This document shows, one piece after another, positions 1 to 5,592 of a DNA stretch of 5,779 nt; positions within the stretch are counted from its first letter, which is position 1, and each line of letters begins with the position of its first letter. The position numbers were made by a program, and so were the translations under genes. Source of the stretch: Clostridia bacterium (lineage in GTDB: Bacteria > Bacillota_A > Clostridia > Peptostreptococcales > JAAYPU01); contig JAKSCF010000180.1 of NCBI GenBank assembly GCA_022360735.1, positions 1 through 5,779 on the forward strand, written 5' to 3'. The notes under the pieces were generated by a model. It did not search any database. It was not told where the DNA came from and worked only from the letters and a program-made list of their open reading frames with translations.

Positions 1-93
1 AGAGGTTGATTTTCCCATATACTGCGTTAGAATCCATTATAATATCAGAAGTATTACAAAGGATTCTGCCTTGCATATGAAAAAATCACCTCT
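1..93 (-). other. Long imperfect hairpin at the left edge
   Basis: Read on the minus strand, AGAGGU (93-88) pairs with ACCUCU (6-1). The stem continues through GAUUUU/AAAAUC, two U-G wobbles and CAUAU/AUAUG. After an internal loop it resumes as AGAAUCC/GGAUUCU and UUGUAAUA/UAUUAUAA, closing on a seven-base loop near the middle. It may extend beyond base 1. It could be a terminator hairpin, an expression platform or a processing site. No U-run is visible because the window ends there. It competes for bases 80-89 with a second hairpin, AAAAAAUCAC (130-121) with GUGAUUUUUU (89-80). Confidence 0.5.
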
Positions 94-266
94 CTTAAAA
101 CTGCTACGCACCCAGATAGTGTGATTTTTTCTGTGAGGCTAGGCATCGTAAGGATCAGGTACCCTTAGGTACCTGAGACGAATGTAACAACGCCTCACTG
201 GAAAAAGCACATTATATGGGCTGCATTCTTATACATCATACTACCTATTCGCTTTAAAGTTTTAAT
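1..266 (-). ncRNA. Putative structured RNA (free sRNA or cis-regulatory leader), family not recognised
   Basis: No protein gene is visible here, but the minus strand folds extensively downstream of a strong promoter. The core is a long irregular rod. Its outer stem pairs 217-224 with 108-114 and continues inward through GUG/CAC and a U5/A5 run. Next comes a perfect 7-bp stem (192-198 with 133-139, GUGAGGC/GCCUCAC). The tip is a perfect 8-bp hairpin (168-175 with 156-163) with a four-base loop. The first transcribed bases (UUAAAAC, about 258-264) can pair with GUUUUAA (95-101), closing a rod of roughly 170 nt around an asymmetric bubble. That outline resembles 6S RNA, but no 6S sequence signature was recognised. 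I saw no match to the riboswitch consensus sequences I can recall, nor to SRP RNA, tmRNA or RNase P RNA. Further hairpins follow to the left edge, so a leader of an off-window gene is equally possible. Both the start and the end are inferred. Confidence 0.5.
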
Positions 267-272
267 GTAATC

Positions 273-300
273 ATTATATCACTATAGAATATTCTGTCAA
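273..300 (-). promoter_or_regulatory. Near-consensus sigma-A promoter for the left-edge RNA
   Basis: On the minus strand a perfect -35 box TTGACA (300-295) is followed by a 16-base spacer and a perfect -10 box TATAAT (278-273), preceded by TG in the extended -10 position. Transcription should start near 266-268. This is the strongest promoter in the window. It lies just past the recX stop codon (324-322) and points away from recX, with no protein start behind it for at least 270 bases. That is why the downstream DNA is read as an RNA gene or a long leader. Confidence 0.8.
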
Positions 301-321
301 ATTTCAATCCTTGTCTACGGA

Positions 322-936
322 TTAAATCAATTTATATACAATCTCATTAATCATTTCCGGATCATATCCCTTAGACGCCAGATACCTAGCAGCCTTGGCA
401 CAGTTTTTTTTATTGGGAGCTTGACCTTTGAGCTTAGACTGAAAAATTAAATTAGCCATTTCATGCTCCTGCTCTTTGGGTAGGTATTGATGAATTTTCT
501 CCTCAATGACTGCTTCTGATATGCCTTTCATCTCCAAGTCATACTTAATCTTTAAGGAACCACAGCCTTTGTGAACCGCTTCCTGTATATAGGCTTCTGC
601 AAATGCTTCATCATTAATCAAATTATTTTCTACTAAAAAATCTTTTACTTTATATATTATATCCATATTATAAGCTTTATTTTTTAGATATAATTCTATT
701 TCAGTAAGAGATCTGTTTTTATTTCTTAAATATTTTAATGCACTGTCCTTACCCCTATGATATTGGGTTTCTACTCTAGCTTCCTCTAACAGCACTTCAC
801 TAACAGGCCTTTCAACTGAAAATTTATATTTTACCATCAGCTCATCCCATATATCGTAAGCTTGTCCATCGGTTAAATAAATGGTATATACATTTGGTTC
901 CTTTTTCTTTTTCTCAATTTTTTCAATGCCCAGCAT
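322..936 (-). CDS. recX: Regulatory protein RecX
   Basis: RecX binds RecA and its nucleoprotein filament in the cytoplasm and limits recombinase and coprotease activity during repair. The protein is 204 residues from the chosen start, within the usual 150-270 range. After a basic, lysine-rich N-terminal segment it shows the family's tandem three-helix units. These include a first repeat with ALKYLRNKNRS, a central LINDEAFAEAYI (the conserved L-x-D-E-x-F-A block), then GCGSLKIKYDLEMKGIS (the G-x-G-x-x-K-I-x-x-x-L-x-x-K-G-I block) and a C-terminal AARYLASKGYDPEMINEIV. The longest frame begins at GTG 942, but its purine-rich site (GAGAG) lies only two bases upstream. ATG 936, two codons later, has that site eight bases away and is preferred. 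The gene stands alone and is divergent from the thioesterase gene; recA is not in the window. No clear terminator follows it. The family call rests on motif recognition and is firm. Confidence 0.93.
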   Translation of the reverse strand: MLGIEKIEKKKKEPNVYTIYLTDGQAYDIWDELMVKYKFSVERPVSEVLLEEARVETQYHRGKDSALKYLRNKNRSLTEIELYLKNKAYNMDIIYKVKDFLVENNLINDEAFAEAYIQEAVHKGCGSLKIKYDLEMKGISEAVIEEKIHQYLPKEQEHEMANLIFQSKLKGQAPNKKNCAKAARYLASKGYDPEMINEIVYKLI

Positions 937-972
937 CTTCACAACTCTCTTTTCAATGAATAAGTTTAGATT

Positions 973-1006
973 TAGGTGGCATATTAATATAAAATATGCT
1001 CACCTA
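973..1006. repeat. Inverted repeat at the predicted recX transcription start
   Basis: TAGGTG plus GCATATT (973-985) is mirrored by AATATGC, a single extra T, and CACCTA (993-1006), around a seven-base AT loop. This gives a 13-bp stem with one bulge. In the recX mRNA it would sit at the very 5' end, where such hairpins can protect a transcript. As DNA it could be an operator overlapping the start site. It is not a terminator, because no gene ends here and no T-run follows it. Confidence 0.5.
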
Positions 1007-1014
1007 TATCACAT

Positions 1015-1043
1015 ATTATAATATAAATAGGGTTTATGTATAA
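1015..1043 (-). promoter_or_regulatory. Candidate recX promoter
   Basis: On the minus strand a perfect -10 box TATAAT (1020-1015) lies 17 bases from a weak -35 box TTATAC (1043-1038). The predicted start near 1007-1009 falls on the first base of the 973-1006 inverted repeat. The DNA is very AT-rich, so chance -10 matches are common. The position and spacing make this the best candidate. No LexA-type box was recognised. Confidence 0.4.
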
Positions 1044-1070
1044 AGCACCAACCTATAATTCGTTAAAATA

Positions 1071-1079
1071 TGGTATAAT
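1071..1079 (+). promoter_or_regulatory. Extended -10 promoter of the thioesterase gene
   Basis: TGGTATAAT is a TG-n extended -10 with a perfect TATAAT (1074-1079). Its -35 region (about 1051-1056, ACCTAT) is poor, as is often tolerated with extended -10 promoters. Transcription from about 1086 would give a leader of about 40 bases ending in a full AGGAGG ribosome site (1114-1119), seven bases before the ATG at 1127. Confidence 0.5.
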
Positions 1080-1126
1080 ATAGTTAAGTTATTTTTTGAA
1101 TATTCTGTCTTTTAGGAGGGATCTTT

Positions 1127-1549
1127 ATGGAAAAGCCAAATATTCGTATTGGAGAAACCAACACAACTCAAAAAATAGTTGAATCTCATGATACGGCAGC
1201 CAATTATGGAACCGGCGATCTTGAAACTCTCTTTGCGACACCTAGCTTAGTTGCCATGATGTTGGATGCATCTGTTCATCTTGTGGACAAAAAACTACCT
1301 GAGGGATTTATTTCAGTAGGAAAAATGGCTATGGCTACTCATGAAAAAACGACTATTCTTGGCGAAACCGTTACTGTAGAAGTCAAAATTGCTGAATTTA
1401 ATGGAACAAAGATTACTTTTGAAATGACTGCTTATGATGAGATAGGGGTTATTGGTCACGGTAAACATGAACGTATTATCGTTAATAAAAAGAAATTGCT
1501 TGAGCGCGCAGCTAAAAGAGCACAAAAGTTAAAGAATCTTGATTATTAA
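1127..1549 (+). CDS. Hotdog-fold thioesterase, fluoroacetyl-CoA-thioesterase-like family
   Basis: This 140-residue cytoplasmic protein has the length and layout of the FlK-like hotdog thioesterases, which hydrolyse acyl-CoA esters. Recognisable blocks in order are AANYGTGDLETLFATPSLVAMM (residues 24-45), the strand-turn with H72 (ATHEKTTILGETVTVEV, 70-86) that matches the family's H-x-x-x-T-x-x-G-x-x-V motif, and the strand IGHGKHERIIV (109-119). Thr38 and His72 line up with the FlK catalytic Thr and His. The position of the FlK catalytic Glu, eight residues after the Thr, is Leu46 here, with Asp47 next to it. The C-terminus is strongly basic (KKKLLERAAKRAQKLK). The start has a full AGGAGG at ideal spacing. 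The true substrate is unknown; resistance to fluoroacetate should not be assumed. The gene is a single unit ending in the terminator shared with the convergent ATPase gene. Confidence 0.85.
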   Translation: MEKPNIRIGETNTTQKIVESHDTAANYGTGDLETLFATPSLVAMMLDASVHLVDKKLPEGFISVGKMAMATHEKTTILGETVTVEVKIAEFNGTKITFEMTAYDEIGVIGHGKHERIIVNKKKLLERAAKRAQKLKNLDY

Positions 1550-1564
1550 ATATACAATAATTTA

Positions 1565-1598
1565 TTAAGGCGTTTTGTTTTTTAACAAAACGCTTTAA
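1565..1598. terminator. Bidirectional terminator between thioesterase and ATPase genes
   Basis: A perfect 10-bp stem, GCGTTTTGTT (1570-1579) with AACAAAACGC (1584-1593), closes on a TTTT loop. A G-T wobble and four A-T pairs lengthen it to about 15 bp. The T-tails are short on both sides, but the hairpin sits between two convergent stop codons (1547-1549 and 1601-1599). It most likely ends both transcripts; its right arm finishes one base before the ATPase stop codon. Confidence 0.8.
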
Positions 1599-4271
1599 TT
1601 AGTTAAGCGCTCCATTAGAAGAACTCATATTCCTATCTATAACTTTGATTATTTCAATTATAGGTATAATCACAAATGATGCCCCTATTACAATCATCCA
1701 CTGAGTGGTATTAAGAGGTACCAGCTTAAATATACGGTTGAAAAAAGGAATGATGATAACCAAAACTTGGAGTATAGCTGATATGGCAATGGCACCTATT
1801 AAATATAAATTGGAGAACAACCCTATTTTAAAAAGGGATTCCCTTTTAGATCTGACATTGAGGATATCAGTTAATTGAATTAACCCGAGAGTTGCAAATG
1901 CCATAGTCATCCCAATACCTTGAGTATAGAATCTTATGCCTATATAGAACACAATCAGGGTAATCAATCCCTTTAAAACACCTTGGTACAGCATTCTTAA
2001 TCCTATGCCGTCAGAGAAGAAGCTGCTTCCCGGTGGTCTGGGAGGCTGGTTCATAACATCTTCTTCTGCTTTTTCAGCCCCCAGTGCTAAGGCAGGTAAT
2101 GTATCCGTCACCAGATTGACCCACAAAATATGTATTGGGTACAAAATCGTCCAATTGAACATGGTTGCTAAAAACAAAGTAATGATCTCTCCTAAGTTAG
2201 AGGACAATAGGAATTGAATGGCTTTTTGTATGTTGCTGTATATTTTTCTTCCTTCTTCTACAGCGACTACAATGGTTGCAAAATTATCGTCTGCCAGTAC
2301 CATGTTGGCCACACTTTTTGTAACATCCGTTCCGGTGATACCCATGCCAACACCAATATCTGAAGATTTTAATGCCGGCGCATCATTAACACCGTCTCCT
2401 GTCATAGCTACAATTTTGCCTTGTTTTTTCCAGGCAGATACAATTTTAACCTTGTGTTCAGGCGATACTCTGGCATATACGTTATATTGTGTTACCTTAT
2501 TTTCAAAATCTCTGTCCGATAATGTATTCAATTCTTTTCCTGTGATGACTTCATTGTCATTCTCTACAATTTTTATTTCTTTAGCAATGGCATAGGCGGT
2601 ATTTCTATGATCTCCCGTAATCATAATAGGCCTTATTCCCGCTTTTTTACAAGTCAGAACCGCCTCTTTTGCTTCTTTTCTGGGCGGGTCCATCATGCCT
2701 ATTAATCCTATAAATAGTAAGTCTTTTTCTATATTATCGGGATTGATTTGCTCAGGCATATCACTAATATTTCTGATTGCAATAGCTAATACTCTCAATG
2801 CACCATCGGCCATTTTTTTATTACTTTCTTCGATTTCATCCATATATTCCTTTGTCATAGCTTTCATATCACCATTTATAAGGATTTCGCCGCATTTTTT
2901 TAGCAATACTTCCGGTGCACCTTTCGTTATGATTAAGAACTCATCATTAACTGAATGAAAGGTTGTCATCAACTTTCGATCCGAATCAAAAGGTATTTCA
3001 TCCTCTCTTGGATACAAGGATTCTGTATGATCTTTTTGGATGCCTTTATCTAAGGCCAATTGAGTTAATGCGGCTTCAGTTGGATCACCGATGATTTGCA
3101 GCTTTTCCCCGTCTTTTTTTATGCTGGTATCATTACACAGAACCATGAACTGCAAAAATTTTTCAGTTCTGGTTTGTTCGATATCCATATCTTCAGTGCT
3201 TTTTAAACTACCATCTAAGTATACCTGCTTAACCGTCATTCTGTTTAAGGTCAATGTACCGGTTTTATCCGAACAAATAATTTGTGTGCTGCCTAATGTC
3301 TCTACGGCAGCAAGTTTTTTTATAATAGCGTTTCTCCTAGCCATCTTCTGAACCCCAATTGAAAGCACAATGGTAATGACGGCTAAAAGTCCCTCAGGAA
3401 TTGCGGCTACCGCTAAACTTACGGATGTTAAAAACATTTCAAAATATTCTCTGCCCCTTAATATCCCTACTATAAAAATGAATATTGAAATGACAACAAT
3501 ACCTATAGAAAGGTATTTACTCATTTCTTCTAATTTAAGATGTAAAGGTGTTTTCGGTGATTCTGATTGAATCAGATGGGTTGCAATTTTACCTACTTCT
3601 GTGGACATCCCCGTGTGCGTAACCAGTCCTGTCCCTCGTCCATATGCTGCAATACTACTAGAGTACACCATATTCTTTCGATCACCAATTACTAAATTGA
3701 TCTCTTCAAGTTTTGATATGTCTTTTTCTACAGGTACCGCTTCACCTGTAAGAGCAGCTTCTTCTATCTTCAATGTTGCACTTTCTAATAATCTCATATC
3801 GGCAGGCACGATATTCCCTGCTTCTATTGAGACAATATCACCAGGTACAAGTTCTTCTGTTGGTATCTCTCTTATGACCCCTTCTCTTTTAACTTTAACA
3901 TTGGGAGTGGACATCTGTTTTAACTTGTCCAACGATTTTTCAGCTTTACTTTCTTGAATCACACCTAAGACAGCATTAATTAAAACAACGGCTAAGATGA
4001 TGATACTATCTGTCCATTCATCCATTATCCCGGATACTACAGCAGCTATCATTAATATAATAACCATAAGATCTTTAAATTGCTCAATAAACCTGCCTAG
4101 GATTGTTTTTTTCTTTTCTTCAATCAGTTTATTTTCTCCAAATACTTGCTGTCTCTCAAGCACTTCATCATTGGATAGGCCTTCATCCCTACTTTTTAAT
4201 ATATGTAAAGCTTCTTCTGTATCTTTTGTATGAAATAGCACATCATTAGGTAAAAAAGATTGGTTTGACAA
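1599..4271 (-). CDS. Calcium-translocating P-type ATPase (P2A, SERCA/YloB-like)
   Basis: This membrane ATPase is expected to expel Ca2+ from the cytoplasm at the cost of ATP. From the preferred start it has 890 residues, typical of bacterial P2A pumps. Using that numbering, it has the N-terminal cation-ATPase domain, M1-M2 (about 65-107), actuator loop TGEA (175-178), and M3-M4 with PEGL and Glu293. Phosphorylation motif DKTGT has Asp335. The nucleotide domain carries KGAPE (450-454), followed by DPPR (528-531), TGD (552-554) and the hinge TGDGVND (624-630). M5-M10 lie at about 684-878. Ca2+-site residues of SERCA are kept in M4 (Glu293), M5 (Asn692, Glu695) and M6 (Asn719, Thr722, Asp723). 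The M8 Glu of SERCA is Gln799. An upstream in-frame ATG (4319) would add 16 residues, but it has a weak ribosome site, while TTG 4271 has an excellent one. The gene is monocistronic and its function is confident; cation choice is inferred from the motifs. Confidence 0.95.
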   Translation of the reverse strand: MSNQSFLPNDVLFHTKDTEEALHILKSRDEGLSNDEVLERQQVFGENKLIEEKKKTILGRFIEQFKDLMVIILMIAAVVSGIMDEWTDSIIILAVVLINAVLGVIQESKAEKSLDKLKQMSTPNVKVKREGVIREIPTEELVPGDIVSIEAGNIVPADMRLLESATLKIEEAALTGEAVPVEKDISKLEEINLVIGDRKNMVYSSSIAAYGRGTGLVTHTGMSTEVGKIATHLIQSESPKTPLHLKLEEMSKYLSIGIVVISIFIFIVGILRGREYFEMFLTSVSLAVAAIPEGLLAVITIVLSIGVQKMARRNAIIKKLAAVETLGSTQIICSDKTGTLTLNRMTVKQVYLDGSLKSTEDMDIEQTRTEKFLQFMVLCNDTSIKKDGEKLQIIGDPTEAALTQLALDKGIQKDHTESLYPREDEIPFDSDRKLMTTFHSVNDEFLIITKGAPEVLLKKCGEILINGDMKAMTKEYMDEIEESNKKMADGALRVLAIAIRNISDMPEQINPDNIEKDLLFIGLIGMMDPPRKEAKEAVLTCKKAGIRPIMITGDHRNTAYAIAKEIKIVENDNEVITGKELNTLSDRDFENKVTQYNVYARVSPEHKVKIVSAWKKQGKIVAMTGDGVNDAPALKSSDIGVGMGITGTDVTKSVANMVLADDNFATIVVAVEEGRKIYSNIQKAIQFLLSSNLGEIITLFLATMFNWTILYPIHILWVNLVTDTLPALALGAEKAEEDVMNQPPRPPGSSFFSDGIGLRMLYQGVLKGLITLIVFYIGIRFYTQGIGMTMAFATLGLIQLTDILNVRSKRESLFKIGLFSNLYLIGAIAISAILQVLVIIIPFFNRIFKLVPLNTTQWMIVIGASFVIIPIIEIIKVIDRNMSSSNGALN

Positions 4272-4278
4272 AATAAAA

Positions 4279-4288
4279 CCCTCTCCTT
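4279..4288 (-). promoter_or_regulatory. Ribosome binding site that points to a TTG start for the ATPase
   Basis: On the minus strand AAGGAGAGGG (4288-4279) lies seven bases before TTG 4271, in frame with the ATPase. The alternative ATG at 4319 has only AGG about five bases upstream, within ATAGGTAAGAATG. The strong site lying inside the longer reading frame argues that translation begins at the TTG. Confidence 0.6.
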
Positions 4289-4357
4289 CATTTTTATAAA
4301 TAAAAAATCCATAACCCATTTCTTACCTATATTAGTATGTGTAAAATCAATAGCCTT

Positions 4358-4386
4358 ATCCTAAATTAAAATGCGATGCTTGACAA
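4358..4386 (-). promoter_or_regulatory. Candidate promoter of the ATPase gene
   Basis: On the minus strand TTGTCA (4386-4381, five of six matches to the -35 consensus) is separated by 17 bases from TAGGAT (4363-4358, four of six to the -10). Transcription would begin near 4351, leaving a leader of about 80 bases before the preferred TTG start. No known metal-regulator operator was recognised in it. Confidence 0.5.
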
Positions 4387-4463
4387 GATCATTTCCTCTT
4401 TAGATACATTCTAGCTTTTAATTGTGTAGAAATTGTGGGGTAAATATGATGATACATTAAAGA

Positions 4464-4510
4464 AATAATATATTATTGTATTTAAACTTATCCTTTTTTA
4501 TGTTTAAATA
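4464..4510. repeat. Palindrome and inverted repeat upstream of arginase
   Basis: A perfect 14-base palindrome AATAATATATTATT (4464-4477) is followed directly by an inverted repeat, TATTTAAAC (4479-4487) and GTTTAAATA (4502-4510), with a 14-base spacer. Both lie just upstream of the candidate arginase promoter and could be operator sites for an arginine-responsive regulator. The local AT content makes simple palindromes cheap, and no standard ArgR box was recognised. The rest of 4320-4581 holds only the two divergent promoters. Confidence 0.35.
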
Positions 4511-4530
4511 ATAATGAAAAACAATATATA

Positions 4531-4558
4531 TTACCTCTTGCTTTTAAACGACTATAAT
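4531..4558 (+). promoter_or_regulatory. Candidate arginase promoter
   Basis: A perfect TATAAT (4553-4558) stands close before the gene, with a poor -35 (TTACCT, 4531-4536, 16-base spacer). Transcription near 4565 would give a very short leader of about 17 bases. No sigma-54 -24/-12 element, which drives rocF-type genes in some bacilli, was found upstream. Confidence 0.5.
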
Positions 4559-4569
4559 ATGTGATTATA

Positions 4570-4575
4570 AAGGAG
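4570..4575 (+). promoter_or_regulatory. Ribosome binding site fixing the arginase start
   Basis: AAGGAG lies six bases before ATG 4582. A longer in-frame GTG exists at 4561, but this ribosome site would fall inside its coding sequence, and the family N-terminus aligns with the ATG start. The GTG is therefore rejected. Confidence 0.85.
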
Positions 4576-4581
4576 AATGAT

Positions 4582-5493
4582 ATGCCAATTACAAAAAATA
4601 GAATCATTGATATAATAGGCGCCCAAATAGATCTTGGGGCAAGTCGTAGAGGTGTTGCTATGGGACCCAATGCTATAAGGTATTCCGGGCTTATTGAAAA
4701 GATAGAAGGACTTGGATATTCTTGTAGTGATAAAGGTGATGTTACAATAAGGTCTACGAAAATTTCTTCACCAAATAGTAAGCTTAAAAACCTTGAAGCC
4801 GTCAACAGTGTTAATCAAAAAGTATATGAAAATGTCCATCAGTCCTTACTTAATCAACATTTTCCCATTGTATTAGGTGGCGATCATAGTATAGCAGCCG
4901 GCACAATCATAGGTGTTCAAAGTGTTTACAACGATATTGGGGTCATCTGGATAGATGCCCATGGTGACTTTAATAACGAAAATACCAGTCCCTCCGGCAA
5001 TCTCCACGGTATGTCTCTTTCTGCTTGTACCGGTTATGGGCCCAGTAGTATGGTTCCTTTTAAGCCCGATAATGTTTCATTTATTAATCCCAAAAAAGTT
5101 GCCCTTATTGGAATCAGAGAACTTGACGGTAAAGAAAAAACATCATTAGAAGCATGTGGTGTTAATGTATTCACCATGGCTGATATTGACAGATATGGTA
5201 TGAGAGATGTGATGAAAAGGGCTCTTGATGTCGTCAATAAAGATACAAATGGATTTCATTTAAGTTTTGATTTAGATAGTATCGATCCCAATTATGCGCC
5301 CGGAGTTGGAACGCCTGTCTATGGAGGTCTGACATTCCGAGAAGCACATTTAGCTGTAGAAATGATCGCACAAAGCGAAAAATTATTGTCTTCAGAATTT
5401 GTTGAGTTAAATCCAATATTGGATGATAAAAATAAAACCGGAGAGCTGACTGTACATCTTATTCAATCTTTGCTGGGACAAACTATTTTTTAA
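4582..5493 (+). CDS. rocF: Arginase
   Basis: Arginase hydrolyses L-arginine to L-ornithine and urea in the cytoplasm, the entry step of the arginase route of arginine breakdown, using a binuclear manganese centre. The protein has 303 residues, close to Bacillus arginases (about 300). All metal ligands are visible: His102 in GGDHS, Asp125, His127 and Asp129 in DAHGD, and Asp230 and Asp232 in SFDLDSIDP. Substrate-binding features specific to arginase rather than agmatinase are present: Asn131, then SPSGNLHGM with Ser138 and His142, and Glu275 in EFVELNP. The N-terminus (IIGAQIDLGASRRGVAMGPN) and C-terminus (ELNPILDDKNKTG) match the family closely. No ornithine aminotransferase, arginine permease or urease gene lies nearby, so it appears to be a single-gene unit with its own promoter and terminator. 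The assignment is firm. Confidence 0.96.
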   Translation: MPITKNRIIDIIGAQIDLGASRRGVAMGPNAIRYSGLIEKIEGLGYSCSDKGDVTIRSTKISSPNSKLKNLEAVNSVNQKVYENVHQSLLNQHFPIVLGGDHSIAAGTIIGVQSVYNDIGVIWIDAHGDFNNENTSPSGNLHGMSLSACTGYGPSSMVPFKPDNVSFINPKKVALIGIRELDGKEKTSLEACGVNVFTMADIDRYGMRDVMKRALDVVNKDTNGFHLSFDLDSIDPNYAPGVGTPVYGGLTFREAHLAVEMIAQSEKLLSSEFVELNPILDDKNKTGELTVHLIQSLLGQTIF

Positions 5494-5502
5494 AATATTC
5501 AA

Positions 5503-5545
5503 TGAAAAATCATGACCACCCCTATTAGAGTTGTCATGATTTTCA
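5503..5545. terminator. Hairpin terminator after arginase
   Basis: AAAATCATGAC (5506-5516) pairs perfectly with GTCATGATTTT (5533-5543). TG/CA beyond one bulged A lengthens the stem to 13 bp, around a 16-base loop. It starts ten bases after the arginase stop. A T-run follows the stem on each strand, so it can also stop leftward transcripts from the right-edge remnant. Bases 5546-5592 contain only AT-rich spacer with a weak CAAC/GTTG repeat. Confidence 0.85.
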
Positions 5546-5592
5546 AATACTTTTTCAACAAGGTGAGTTGTTTATTATCTTAGCTTATAATG

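Noticed and set aside
131..200. M-box (magnesium) riboswitch on the plus strand, suggested by GTGAGGCT
   Set aside because: Only the short GTGAGGCT matches. The rest of the M-box core is absent, and the strong promoter reads the opposite strand.
202..246. Small minus-strand leader peptide (ATG ATG ..., 14 codons) near the start of the structured RNA
   Set aside because: The ribosome site is weak, the frame overlaps the base of the rod stem, and such short frames occur by chance. There is no independent sign of translation.
2005..4233. Several plus-strand open frames opposite the ATPase gene
   Set aside because: They are antisense shadows with low-complexity Ser/Ile-rich products and no ribosome sites. 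The ATPase motifs on the minus strand explain the region.
4561..4581. GTG 4561 as the arginase start
   Set aside because: The ribosome site AAGGAG would lie inside the coding region, and the family N-terminus begins at ATG 4582.
4488..4805. Minus-strand 105-codon frame overlapping the arginase start
   Set aside because: It is antisense to conserved arginase coding sequence and crosses the arginase promoter. It has no recognisable product.
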